Assembly: GCA_039025395.1 (NCBI GenBank)
Contig: JBCCOK010000022.1
Coordinates: 7,680-71,679, forward strand
Origin: Hoeflea_A sp039025395
GTDB lineage: Bacteria > Pseudomonadota > Alphaproteobacteria > Rhizobiales > Rhizobiaceae
Direction of reading: 5' to 3'
DNA: 64,000 nt
This document shows positions 52,347 through 61,222 of this stretch, one piece after another. Position 1 is the stretch's first letter. Every line of letters starts with the position of its first letter. The notes under the pieces were generated by a model that did not search any database, was not told the origin of the DNA, and saw nothing but the letters and a program-made list of their open reading frames with translations. Position numbers and translations under genes: made by a program.

Positions 52347-53876
52347 ATGAGCCAACCGAACTTTCTCATCATATCGGCGGACCAGCAGCGTGGCGATTGC
52401 GTCGGCATCGAGGGCCGTGGCGTGAAGACGCCGCATCTTGACGGGCTTTGCCGCGATGGCGTGCGGTTTTCCGCCTGCATTACACCTTGCGTCGTCTGCC
52501 AGCCGGCGCGGGCATCGATCCTCACCGGCCAGCTTTGCCGTACCCATGGGGTTCACGACAACGGAATCGACCTCGATCCGGCAATTGGAGAGAAGGGATT
52601 TTCCGGAGCCCTTGCAGAAGCCGGCTACCAGACGGCCTTCTTCGGCAAAGCGCATTTCGCTACCTATCATGCGCGGGAAAAGACCGGATCGCCCGAGAGC
52701 ATACTTTCATCGGAAGATTTCCCGGACGACTGGAACGGTCCCTATATGGGGTTTCAGCATGTCGAAATGATGCTCGTCGGACACAACTGGTTTGCGCCTG
52801 AGAAGCCGCCGCGCGGGCAGCATTTCGAACGTTTCTTCCACCGCGACGGAAGGGGTGATGAAAAACAGGCGCTCTACTGGAAAAACGGCGGCGATACGCA
52901 TGGTGCGGCACAAACGTGGCATTCGCAGTTGCCGCTTGCCTTTCATAATACACCCTGGACCGCGGACCGGGCGATCGAATGGCTGAAGTTCGGGAGGGAC
53001 AAAGACAGGCCGTTCTGCACCTGGGTCAGTTTCCCGGATCCGCATCACCCGTTCGATTGTCCCGAACCATGGTCACGCCTACACGACCCTTCTTCTATTG
53101 TCCTGCCGCAACATCGGAGCCGCGATTTCGGCAATCGGCCCTGGTGGCATGCGGCGGCCATTGAGAACGAGCCGGAAGGCGATCCGGAAAATGTCAAGAT
53201 GCGCAAATCCTATTCGCGTATCCAGGAGCAAAGTGACGCGCAACTGCGCGAAATCATCGCCAACACGTTCGGCCAATTATCGTTTATCGATAATCATGTC
53301 GGACGCGTGTTGAATGCGCTGGCCGATGCCGGCCTCGATGAAAATACCTATGTCATCTACATATCGGATCACGGCGACTGGCTGGGTGACCACGGTCTCG
53401 TGCTGAAAGGTCCAATGCATTACGAAGGACTTCTGCGCGTACCGATGCTGGTACGCGGCCCGGGTGTGCCGGCCGGCAAGGTTGTCGACGAGCCGGTCTC
53501 GACCATGGACATCGCAGCAACGATGTTTGACATAGCCGGTGCTGCGCCGCTGCTTCAACAGCATGGAACGAGCCTGCGAACCCTGATCCAAGGAGATGGC
53601 GAAACCCGCGATTTTGCAATGAATGAGTGGGAATTGCTGCCGGGCCGTGTGGGCGTGGCGTTATCGCTGCGCACGGTCCGCACAAAGACGCACAAGCTGA
53701 CGATGGATCTTCGCTCGCAGGCGGGCGAAATGTACGATCTCGTCAACGACCCGAGCGAGATGCGCAACATCTTCGAAGAACCGGCGGCCGCAGCAGTGTG
53801 CGCGGAGTTGACGGACTATCTCATGCGGCGCCCTGACGATATAGCGCCGAACCGCGTTCCGGTCGGGCCGGCCTGA
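52347..53876 (+). CDS. Formylglycine-dependent sulfatase-family hydrolase 2
   Basis: A 509-residue enzyme of the sulfatase family. Cys51 in CVVCQPARASILTGQ is C-x-P-x-R. The metal ligands are in SADQQRGD (Asp12) and YISDHGDWLGDHG. WVSFPDPHHPFDCPEPW resembles choline-sulfatase/arylsulfatase substrate loops. There is no visible signal peptide. It is only distantly similar to sulfatase 1 in the other arm (motifs shared, flanks different), so the two probably attack different ester bonds of one substrate or two related substrates. It is the last gene of the transporter operon, 19 nt after the usp gene. Phosphonate monoester hydrolase activity cannot be excluded. Confidence 0.88.
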   Translation: MSQPNFLIISADQQRGDCVGIEGRGVKTPHLDGLCRDGVRFSACITPCVVCQPARASILTGQLCRTHGVHDNGIDLDPAIGEKGFSGALAEAGYQTAFFGKAHFATYHAREKTGSPESILSSEDFPDDWNGPYMGFQHVEMMLVGHNWFAPEKPPRGQHFERFFHRDGRGDEKQALYWKNGGDTHGAAQTWHSQLPLAFHNTPWTADRAIEWLKFGRDKDRPFCTWVSFPDPHHPFDCPEPWSRLHDPSSIVLPQHRSRDFGNRPWWHAAAIENEPEGDPENVKMRKSYSRIQEQSDAQLREIIANTFGQLSFIDNHVGRVLNALADAGLDENTYVIYISDHGDWLGDHGLVLKGPMHYEGLLRVPMLVRGPGVPAGKVVDEPVSTMDIAATMFDIAGAAPLLQQHGTSLRTLIQGDGETRDFAMNEWELLPGRVGVALSLRTVRTKTHKLTMDLRSQAGEMYDLVNDPSEMRNIFEEPAAAAVCAELTDYLMRRPDDIAPNRVPVGPA

Positions 53877-53892
53877 TTGCGGACGATCCTTT

Positions 53893-55551
53893 CTACTCTG
53901 CTGCAACGCGGGCGCAAAAACACGACGCATTGACAGGAACGTCCGCACGCGCCGCAGCAAGATCGAACCGCTGTTTGATCAGGCGCGCTTCGGCTGTTTC
54001 ACCCTTTCGGGCAAGGCAATCATAAAGGCCACGAAGGCTCCAGACATTATCGGGATGGATGGTGGCGCGACTCAGCGTGCCGCAAAGACCCAGATCTTCG
54101 CGATAAACCTCCTCGGCCTCTTCGAAGCGACCCTGCTCGAAGAGCAATGCGCCAAGCGCATGGCGCGCCGGCTGGATCCAGCCCCAAGGCTCATCATAGG
54201 GAAGTGCGTCGTCCAGTTCGACAGAGCGCCGCAAGTGCTCAAAGGCAGTGTCGAAATGGCCCTTTCGGTACTCGATCTCGCCGTTGAGCATTTCTTCGGC
54301 GATGGCGAGAAGGTCTTGGCAGGTGTTGTTGTGCAGGAGCCTCGATTCAGGAACTTTCGCCTTGGCTTGGAGAAAAGCGGTGCGCTCTTTCTCGGCGCTT
54401 TCGACATCTGCGAGCGCCGCGTGTGCAACGCCCTTGGCGTAGTGCATTACAGCCGTGGTGTTGCAATAGAGTTCGCGGTCTTGCGGCAGAGGCTCGGCGA
54501 TGATCTCACGCCATTTGCCGAAACGGATATAGACATGGCTTTTCATCGAGATGTAACTCTCGATGAAATCCGCCATGGGTGGCGACGGCAATTTCAGCAG
54601 CGCCTCAGGTGTTGTCTCGATCAGTTCTTCAGCGGCGACCAGAGCCGGTTCGTACTGGCCGAGGAACATCGCGCCATAGATCGCAAAATGATAGTTGTGA
54701 ATACGATAGGCGGTATAGAAATTCATGCCGCCCTCGCGCTCAAGAAACTTGCGGTCGGCAGCACTGGCCTTCTGGTTGTAGACCAGTGCGTCGCGGTAGT
54801 GCCCGCATAGGACATCGATATGGGTCGGCATATGGATGAGATGGCCGCTGTCGGGTGCAATCTCTCGCAGCCGGTCTCCCGCCTTCAAGGCAAGTTCGGG
54901 ATGTGGCGACATCTCCATCAGATGAACGTAGAGATGCAGGATGCCAGGGTGATCCATTGCGCCTGGCGTATCGGCCATGGCGCGCTCAAGGACCGCGCGC
55001 ACTTCCGCGGTCCCGGCCCCTTCGGCAATGCCGCCTGTCTTGAGATCCCACATTTGCCAGGGCGTCACATTCATGATCGCCTCGGAAAAAATCGTGCCGA
55101 TTTCGAGGTCGTCCGGCAGCGTCTGCCAGGCCATGCGCATGGCATTGGCAAAGTCAACGTTCCACGGCACCTGGTCATCGATCGGCTCGCGCTGGGGGTA
55201 GCGCGCCGGAAGCGCCTCGATCAGGGCGCGCTCCATGGGGCTTAGGCTGCCGGCAAGCGACAGCGCTTTTTGCGTTGCGTCATAGGCGCCGGCAAGCGCC
55301 TCGGCTTTGCCTGCCGGATCGAAATGGTGCCACTGCATATTGTAGTTGGGGCCCAGGGCGTAGGCGACACCCCAATGGGCCATGGCGCAATCCGCGTCGG
55401 CTTCCAGCGCACGCTTGAAGCAGGATACCGCCTCGCCGTGATTGTAGCCGTAACACCAGTTGAGGCCGCGATCGAACCAAGTCTGCGCCTCGGCGGAAGC
55501 GGTCGTGATTGCACGGCGGTAGGGCCCGAGATCGTAGTATTCCATCGACAT
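53893..55551 (-). CDS. Tetratricopeptide-repeat protein
   Basis: A 552-residue protein made mostly of helical repeats. Clear TPR-like units include AQTWFDRGLNWCYGYNHGEA (about 22-41), FKRALEADADCAMAHWGVAY (45-64) and HALGALLFEQGRFEEAEEVY, with the GNHGEA and ALEADP features of TPRs. The opening YYDLGPYRRAITTASAEA is shared by a widespread uncharacterised family found in many proteobacteria. No signal peptide or membrane helix, so a cytoplasmic scaffold or enzyme adaptor is likely. It is convergent with sulfatase 2 (16 bp between). The start is ATG 55551; an internal ATG two codons later is equally possible. Confidence 0.8.
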   Translation of the reverse strand: MSMEYYDLGPYRRAITTASAEAQTWFDRGLNWCYGYNHGEAVSCFKRALEADADCAMAHWGVAYALGPNYNMQWHHFDPAGKAEALAGAYDATQKALSLAGSLSPMERALIEALPARYPQREPIDDQVPWNVDFANAMRMAWQTLPDDLEIGTIFSEAIMNVTPWQMWDLKTGGIAEGAGTAEVRAVLERAMADTPGAMDHPGILHLYVHLMEMSPHPELALKAGDRLREIAPDSGHLIHMPTHIDVLCGHYRDALVYNQKASAADRKFLEREGGMNFYTAYRIHNYHFAIYGAMFLGQYEPALVAAEELIETTPEALLKLPSPPMADFIESYISMKSHVYIRFGKWREIIAEPLPQDRELYCNTTAVMHYAKGVAHAALADVESAEKERTAFLQAKAKVPESRLLHNNTCQDLLAIAEEMLNGEIEYRKGHFDTAFEHLRRSVELDDALPYDEPWGWIQPARHALGALLFEQGRFEEAEEVYREDLGLCGTLSRATIHPDNVWSLRGLYDCLARKGETAEARLIKQRFDLAAARADVPVNASCFCARVAAE

Positions 55552-55808
55552 AAACCCGACTGTTGCGCCTTGCCGCAGGCGCGGCGGCGCTTTTCAGTTC
55601 CGCAATTTTACTCTCCTGCACTGCAACTGGCCAGATTTGTATGAAAGCCGCTGAGAACGACCGATACATGACCACAATCGCGACGCACACAATCGAACTG
55701 ATGTTCTCAGTGATTAAAGGCCAGGCAACACACGCACATTTTAAAAGCTTGGGCGCAGATCGCGCAATGCGCTTTTCTCCCAGATCGGGTGACGGAATTT
55801 CTCGTGTT
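55552..55808. other. Intergenic region between TPR and VanZ-like genes
   Basis: 257 bp with no gene that can be supported. It should contain the TPR gene promoter on the minus strand. A TTG-started reading frame with a lipobox-like LLSC on the plus strand was rejected for lack of a ribosome binding site and homology. Confidence 0.4.
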
Positions 55809-56174
55809 CTATGGGTCTGAGACCGGCTGCCTTGAAGCGCGCGCAAGGCTGATCATCGCGCCGAGCGCTGCCCCCGCAACCGCGCCAAAGCCGTTGGCGC
55901 CGAAGTCCAGCCATTCGGCCGAGCGTCCTGTAAAGGGCTGCAAAATCTCGAGAAGCCCCCCGTAGGCAATGGCTGCAAGGACAACCGGCAACAGCAATCT
56001 GGGGCGTGCCATGGGCAGGGGTGCTGCCAGCGTGGCGAAGACGAGGAAATGGAAGAGCTTGTCGGAGCCGTTCGCGCCGCCAAGCGATAACGGTGCCAGA
56101 GCAAGCACGGCAACTGCCAAGCCGACAAAGGCGGTTGCAAAAATGCAAAGGGTAATGTGCTGCCGCATTTTCAA
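55809..56174 (-). CDS. VanZ-like small membrane protein
   Basis: A 121-residue inner-membrane protein with four helices. GSDKLFHFLVFATLAAPL (36-53), then AYGGLLEILQPFTGRSAEWLDFGANGFGA, is the VanZ-like signature: a conserved K-H pair and an E-x-Q/P-x(3-5)R-E/W-x2-D. VanZ of Enterococcus gives teicoplanin resistance, but most relatives have no known function. The start MKMRQHITL is at 56174. It is divergent from the UXS gene across 342 bp. Confidence 0.75.
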   Translation of the reverse strand: MKMRQHITLCIFATAFVGLAVAVLALAPLSLGGANGSDKLFHFLVFATLAAPLPMARPRLLLPVVLAAIAYGGLLEILQPFTGRSAEWLDFGANGFGAVAGAALGAMISLARASRQPVSDP

Positions 56175-56516
56175 TCGATCCTCGTGAAAGGGCTTGGAGG
56201 CAAACCTGCTCTATTAAGTGCCGAAAAGACGCCTTATCTTCAATAGCGGTTGTTACGCTTTCCTTAACAACCAGCCGAAGGCCTTCCGATACCTTTCGCG
56301 CACGATTGCATTCGGGCGACCCAATAACGGTGTGGATGAGCCTTGTTATCGTACAACCGTGCATCTGGTGATCGACAGCCGGTCGTGATATGCGGTCCTT
56401 ACGCCTCGCAATGGAGCCGTACTTTCGACCATCATTGGCGAGTTTTGCGTTAAAAGCCAAAACCCGACATGATCTCAACCCAGCGGCAATATTGAGATGA
56501 TCGGTAAGGAACCCCG
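56175..56516. other. Intergenic region upstream of UXS with inverted repeat
   Basis: 342 bp between divergent genes. An 8-bp perfect inverted repeat GGTTGTTA-N9-TAACAACC lies at 56248-56272 and could be an operator for the UXS-ugd operon or for the VanZ-like gene. No protein-coding or RNA gene was recognised; no firm promoter can be given. Confidence 0.45.
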
Positions 56517-57488
56517 TTGACCCGCCTTTACGATTCTCGCAAGCGCATTCTGGTTACCGGTGGGGCCGGTTTTCTGGGCTCGCACCTGATCGACCGGCTG
56601 CTCGATCAGGGTCATGAGGTGATCTGTGTCGATAACCTGTTTACCGGTACAAAGCGGAACATTGATCACCTGCACGGCCATAAGCGTTTCGAATTTCTGC
56701 GCCATGATGTGACATTTCCATTGTTCGTCGAGGTTGACGAGATCTACAATCTTGCCTGCCCCGCTTCGCCTGTGCACTACCAGCACGATCCGGTGCAAAC
56801 GACCAAGACCTCGGTCCACGGCGCGATCAACATGCTTGGCCTTGCCAAGCGTCTCAGATGCAAAATCCTCCAGGCATCGACCAGCGAGGTTTATGGCGAT
56901 CCCACCGTTCATCCGCAAACGGAGGACTATTGGGGCAATGTTAATCCGATTGGCGTCCGCTCCTGCTACGACGAAGGCAAACGCTGTGCGGAGACACTGT
57001 TTTTCGATTATCACCGACAGCACGGGCTGCAAATCAAAGTGGCGCGCATTTTCAACACCTACGGACCAAGAATGCACCATGCGGACGGACGCGTGGTTTC
57101 CAACTTCATCGTCCAGGCGCTGAAAGGCGATCCGATCACAGTCTATGGCGAGGGGCGTCAGACGCGATCCTTCTGCTATGTCGACGATCTGGTCGACGGC
57201 TTCATAAGGCTGATGGAGTCGGACGATTCGATGACGGGACCGGTCAATCTGGGCAATCCCGGCGAGTTCACCATTCTGGAGCTGGCGCAAAAGGTGCTGT
57301 CCCTCACCGGGTCGTCATCCAAGCTGGTGCATGCAACGATGCCAGAGGACGATCCGAAGCAACGAAGGCCGGATATCACCCAGGCCAAGGAATTGCTTCA
57401 ATGGGAGCCGAAGATCCAACTAGACGATGGTCTTGAAAAGACGGTCAATTACTTCAGCGGCCTTATTCCGGAATTGGCCGTCGACTGA
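56517..57488 (+). CDS. UDP-glucuronate decarboxylase (UDP-xylose synthase)
   Basis: A 323-residue extended short-chain dehydrogenase that should turn UDP-glucuronate into UDP-xylose with bound NAD+. The Rossmann motif is GGAGFLGSHL (15-24). The active site holds STSEVYGDP (121-129) and Tyr151-x3-Lys155 in SCYDEGKR. RIFNTYGPRMHHADGRVVS and YGEGRQTRSFCYVDDLVDG are UXS sugar-binding segments. The start is TTG at 56517 with AAGGA 6 nt upstream; no ATG is available before the Rossmann fold. It is cytoplasmic. Ugd follows 24 nt downstream and makes its substrate, so the pair runs UDP-glucose to UDP-xylose. Confidence 0.9.
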   Translation: MTRLYDSRKRILVTGGAGFLGSHLIDRLLDQGHEVICVDNLFTGTKRNIDHLHGHKRFEFLRHDVTFPLFVEVDEIYNLACPASPVHYQHDPVQTTKTSVHGAINMLGLAKRLRCKILQASTSEVYGDPTVHPQTEDYWGNVNPIGVRSCYDEGKRCAETLFFDYHRQHGLQIKVARIFNTYGPRMHHADGRVVSNFIVQALKGDPITVYGEGRQTRSFCYVDDLVDGFIRLMESDDSMTGPVNLGNPGEFTILELAQKVLSLTGSSSKLVHATMPEDDPKQRRPDITQAKELLQWEPKIQLDDGLEKTVNYFSGLIPELAVD

Positions 57489-57512
57489 ACACAGAGGTCA
57501 GGAGGGCTTGCC

Positions 57513-58868
57513 ATGCGTATTGCGATGATCGGAACCGGCTATGTCGGTCTCGTCTCGGGCGTATGTTTTTCCGATTTCGGTCATGACGTCGTCTGCGTCG
57601 ACAAACATGCCCACAAGATCGCCATGCTTGAGGCTGGCGAGGTCCCGATTTACGAACCAGGCCTTCAAGCGCTGACGGCGCGCAATGTCGAAGCGGGCCG
57701 GCTGAGATTTACATCCGACAAGGCGGAGGCCGTTAAAGGCGCCGATGCGATCTTCATAGCCGTCGGCACGCCGACAAGGCGTGGCGATGGTCATGCGGAT
57801 TTGTCCTTTGTGATGGCCGCGGCCGCCGAGATTGCGCCGCTGCTGACGGATTATGCCGTGGTGGTAACGAAATCGACCGTTCCGGTGGGTACAAACCGGA
57901 AAGTCAAGGACGTGGTCGCTGCAGCCAATCCGGATGCGGATTTTGACGTTGCATCAAATCCTGAATTCCTGCGTGAAGGCGCAGCGGTCGATGATTTTAT
58001 GCGGCCCGATCGGGTGGTGGTCGGTGTCGAAAACGAGCGGGCGGCGGATGTGATGGCGGAAATCTACCGGCCGCTTTACCTTCGTGATTTTCCGATCGTT
58101 ACCACAGATCTCGAAAGTGCGGAGCTGATCAAATATGCCGCGAACGCATTTCTCGCCACGAAAATTACGTTCGTCAACGAAATCGCGGGGCTGTGCGAGC
58201 GGGTTGGCGCGGATGTGAAGGAAGTTGCCAAGGGAATCGGCCTCGACGGCCGCATCGGCAACAAGTTTCTGCATGCCGGCCCCGGCTATGGCGGTTCCTG
58301 TTTTCCCAAGGATACTTCAGCGCTGGCGCGAACTGGCCAGGAACATGCCTGCCCGATGCACATCACAGAAACGGTCATCCGCGTAAATGAGGCTGTCAAA
58401 CAGCGAATGATCGGCAAACTACGCGACCTTTGCGACGGATCGTTCAACGGCAAGACCGTTGCCGTGCTGGGTGTGACGTTCAAGCCGAACACAGATGACA
58501 TGCGCGATGCACCGGCGCTGACGATCGTGCCGGCCATGGTCGGCGGTGGTGCGACAGTGCGCGTGGTCGATCCGGAGGGGCGGCGCGAAGGCGAGTCCCT
58601 TTTGCCTGGCGTCACATGGCTGGAAGATGCCTATGCGGCAGCCGACGGCGCGGACCTGCTTGCGATTCTCACCGAGTGGAACGAGTTCCGCGCCCTTGAC
58701 CTTGAGCGCATCGCGGCAGACATGTCTACGGCGCGGATGGCAGATCTGCGCAACATCTACACGCCCGAGGATGCAATGAAGGCAGGTTTTGAAGCCTACG
58801 ATGCCGTGGGCCGGGGCAATGCGTTGGAGGGTGAAGACGGCCAGAGCGCATTGAAGGCGGCGGAATAA
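57513..58868 (+). CDS. ugd: UDP-glucose 6-dehydrogenase
   Basis: A 451-residue NAD-dependent enzyme that oxidises UDP-glucose to UDP-glucuronate in two steps. The nucleotide fold starts IGTGYVGLVSGVCFSDFGH (residues 6-24). KSTVPVGT lines the cofactor, SNPEFLREGAA binds UDP-sugar, and the catalytic Cys263 is in GPGYGGSCFPKDT. FKPNTDDMRDAPAL is the C-terminal sugar-binding motif. AGGAGG-like GTCAGGAGGG lies 6 nt before the ATG. It supplies the UXS gene product directly upstream. No glycosyltransferase or polymer export gene is close, so where the UDP-xylose goes is not shown. Confidence 0.96.
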   Translation: MRIAMIGTGYVGLVSGVCFSDFGHDVVCVDKHAHKIAMLEAGEVPIYEPGLQALTARNVEAGRLRFTSDKAEAVKGADAIFIAVGTPTRRGDGHADLSFVMAAAAEIAPLLTDYAVVVTKSTVPVGTNRKVKDVVAAANPDADFDVASNPEFLREGAAVDDFMRPDRVVVGVENERAADVMAEIYRPLYLRDFPIVTTDLESAELIKYAANAFLATKITFVNEIAGLCERVGADVKEVAKGIGLDGRIGNKFLHAGPGYGGSCFPKDTSALARTGQEHACPMHITETVIRVNEAVKQRMIGKLRDLCDGSFNGKTVAVLGVTFKPNTDDMRDAPALTIVPAMVGGGATVRVVDPEGRREGESLLPGVTWLEDAYAAADGADLLAILTEWNEFRALDLERIAADMSTARMADLRNIYTPEDAMKAGFEAYDAVGRGNALEGEDGQSALKAAE

Positions 58869-58930
58869 AGAGCCACTTACGGATAGACTGCTTTCGGTTC
58901 CGGGCTTTCACTCATAACGGTTCCCGCTGC

Positions 58931-58951
58931 GGCCGGTTTTTCAAACCGGTC
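58931..58951. terminator. Hairpin downstream of ugd
   Basis: A 7-bp stem CCGGTTT-TTC-AAACCGG, with G-U and G-C pairs extending it, followed by the weakly T-rich TCGGTATTTAT. It could end the UXS-ugd transcript, but the T-run is poor. Confidence 0.4.
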
Positions 58952-59000
58952 GGTATTTATGCGATCATACTCGTCTGCTGCAAAGTCTCAACAGCATCAG

Positions 59001-60188
59001 TTATCGTTTCTGATGAACCGACCACTTTTCCAGTTTTCCCAGAACGCCCCAGCCGGTGAGAAGGGCGAAAAGCGGTTGAACGACCGCCATGATCTTGGAA
59101 CCGATGATCTGAGACGCGGTGGCGGCGCTTCCGGCGGCCGCCGCCGGATCGGTGGTGGCGCCCGTGAAGGCGCCGGGATCGATGGCGCTCCCCACCGCAG
59201 AGATAATTGATGCGATGGGGGCAAGCTGCGGAAAGAAAACGGGCAGGATCGTCGTTGCCAGGAGACCGATCGACCCGAGCGCCGTTTTGCGCCCGTCGAG
59301 CAGTTTGCCGAGCGCGGGCCCGAGCGCATTGTTAACGGGCGTCAGCGTCTGCTTGTTGTTTTCCGCCGCCTCGTCGGAAGTGGCAGGTGACGACGCGGCT
59401 TGCGATGGTGTTTGCGCTGAACCGTCCGAACCGCCTGCGATGGCAAGCAGCACCCGCAAGATGACATCGAGATCGTCCGATTTCTGATTTTGCGGCGGCT
59501 GCTTCGTACGAACCTGCTGCAAGACACGAGCCAGTTCAAGCACCCGCGTTACAACATGTTCAATGTCTGAGATGTCTGCTCCCGGACCTGCCGGCCGCAC
59601 TGTTTCGTCTGGTTGCATCGCTGTTTCTCCCACTGCAGGTGCTGGCGTCTTGCCGACAAGATTGAGCGCTCCGGCTGTCACATCGGACAACCGGTTGAGC
59701 CAGCCGCGACCGTAAATGCTGAAATTGGCCAGGCCGCGATAGTACGCTTCGTGCACCTGTTCATATTTTTGCACCGCACTTCGCTGATCGACATGGTTTG
59801 CTGCGGCAAGTGTCGTCGGCCCGACCACGCCGTCAACGACGAGGTTCTGGTCGAGATCGTTAAGGGCTTGCTGCAGCAGCTTGGCGCCACGTGATGGTCC
59901 GCAATTGACAGCGGCATTGAAGGTCATCAGAGCAAGGGACACTGGAATCTGGTCGCAATGAATTGGCGTCCAGTAACGGGTGAAGTAGATTTGCTGGGCT
60001 TCCGTCGAAGTCAGGTTGCGCACGTCATCGACGCTTGCGGGCCTGCCAAGCCAGTCGGAAAGTGTGTCGATCGTGATGCCCATATTGGTGGCGCCGCCCG
60101 GATCTCTGGGATCGTCAACAAAACCGCCCTCCCATTTGGCGATGAAAGGATATGCGGTTTCAAAGGCTGCGGTCGGAACAGTGCTCAT
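59001..60188 (-). CDS. GH108-type muramidase with C-terminal hydrophobic anchor
   Basis: A 395-residue protein. Residues 10-100 form the glycosyl hydrolase 108 domain (AKWEGGFVDDPRDPGGATNMGIT), with the likely catalytic Glu20. Residues 100-175 match the partner peptidoglycan-binding domain (LLQQALNDLDQNLVVDGVVGPTT). A low-complexity linker (180-285) leads to hydrophobic stretches at 303-335 (ALGSIGLLATTILPVFF) and 361-383 (MAVVQPLFALLTGWGVL). It has no signal peptide. Such enzymes are phage-type endolysins or type 10 secretion (TtsA-like) muramidases; here no holin or phage gene is near. The fused hydrophobic tail could anchor it or help it reach the wall. It is monocistronic. Confidence 0.82.
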   Translation of the reverse strand: MSTVPTAAFETAYPFIAKWEGGFVDDPRDPGGATNMGITIDTLSDWLGRPASVDDVRNLTSTEAQQIYFTRYWTPIHCDQIPVSLALMTFNAAVNCGPSRGAKLLQQALNDLDQNLVVDGVVGPTTLAAANHVDQRSAVQKYEQVHEAYYRGLANFSIYGRGWLNRLSDVTAGALNLVGKTPAPAVGETAMQPDETVRPAGPGADISDIEHVVTRVLELARVLQQVRTKQPPQNQKSDDLDVILRVLLAIAGGSDGSAQTPSQAASSPATSDEAAENNKQTLTPVNNALGPALGKLLDGRKTALGSIGLLATTILPVFFPQLAPIASIISAVGSAIDPGAFTGATTDPAAAAGSAATASQIIGSKIMAVVQPLFALLTGWGVLGKLEKWSVHQKR

Positions 60189-60625
60189 CGGTCTGGCCGT
60201 TTCGATGTCTGATCAAAGGAGGATGAACACGCCGCCGCTGTGGCGCCCGGCGTTATGTGCGTATTGGGAATGCGTCGCTTCGCCCCGAGCGCACACCCAT
60301 CCTTTCTCGCGGTCGGCCTAACCTCGATCCTGTCCGGCCTGAACGAAACAACGATCTTGCCACGTTTGGCGCAAACGTCTCTTTTCCATGCGGCGCGAGG
60401 TTTGGTTGTGCTTAATGCCATACGGTCTCCTGTGGGTGCCGATCATGCTAGCACTTTGACTTGGGCGAGAATAAAGGTCTCATGTATTGACTAAATATCG
60501 CTCCGACCCGGAAGCCATATCGATTGATGTTAACGAAGAATATGTTCTATTTACTTTTACAGAATAACCTAGACGTCAAATTTATTAGGATTTTATGCTT
60601 TTATAGTAAATCAAAGGTCGATTAG
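60189..60625. other. Intergenic region between muramidase and secreted hypothetical protein
   Basis: 437 bp, with a sharp AT-rich right half (60500-60625) holding TATAGT at 60603 near the following start. It presumably holds the promoters of both flanking divergent genes. No RNA gene, repeat or small protein is supported. Confidence 0.45.
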
Positions 60626-61156
60626 ATGGCTAACAAGAGGCGCTATATTGTTGTTGCGGTGGCAGTGCTGCTAACAACGGGCGCCACGCAAGCGGCGGAA
60701 TGGTCTTGCGTGCGCGGACCGCTCCAGGCCGAGGGCGACGTCGCGGCACAACTGCATGACGCAACTGCAGAAAAGGTTGTGGAGGAGGCGCCTCATCTCG
60801 GCGCAATCGCCCGGATTTATGCGGATCTTTCCAAATCCAGAAAACAAATACGCCGGTTGCGCATCGAGTGGCTGTTTTCTGCCGATCCGGATAGGCTGTT
60901 CTATCGCGATGCGCTGTTTTCGTTCGCATGGTCGGAGTCAGACAATGCGGCCTGGATTGAAAGTGACGGCACAAACCGGCAAGCAGCGCAGCAACAACAG
61001 CGTCTTATGGACGTTTTTGCGTCGCACGCCGACAGGTCAGCCTTCATGGATTTCATGAAAGCCCGCGTCCGGACACCGCCACTTGTTGAGCTTTATGAAA
61101 CGAGCGGTATGGCAATCAGCGCTGAGCGTGCCAAGTTGGACCGGTGCTTCGAATAG
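60626..61156 (+). CDS. Secreted hypothetical protein
   Basis: A 176-residue protein with a clear signal peptide (KRRYIVVAVAVLLTTGATQA, cut before AEWSC). The mature part is mostly helical with two cysteines (Cys at 28 and near the end, RCFE), which could form a disulfide. No known domain was recognised. AAAGG lies 9 nt before the ATG. It is alone on its strand, with an AT-rich promoter region to its left, and its base composition is slightly lower in GC than its neighbours. Function is unknown; a periplasmic role is likely from the signal peptide. Confidence 0.65.
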   Translation: MANKRRYIVVAVAVLLTTGATQAAEWSCVRGPLQAEGDVAAQLHDATAEKVVEEAPHLGAIARIYADLSKSRKQIRRLRIEWLFSADPDRLFYRDALFSFAWSESDNAAWIESDGTNRQAAQQQQRLMDVFASHADRSAFMDFMKARVRTPPLVELYETSGMAISAERAKLDRCFE

Positions 61157-61222
61157 GCTGTGCATCGGTAAACAATAAGCACCAGACGGATTTAGGGCCT
61201 GGCATTCAGATTCCTGACGGTT

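Noticed and set aside
50891..52525. 544-codon open frame on the minus strand opposite tctA and usp
   Set aside because: It covers two strongly supported genes on the other strand and looks like a codon-bias shadow.
55563..55820. TTG-started 85-codon frame with lipobox-like LLSC
   Set aside because: No ribosome binding site, no homologous features beyond the lipobox-like stretch, and it overlaps the end of the VanZ-like gene.
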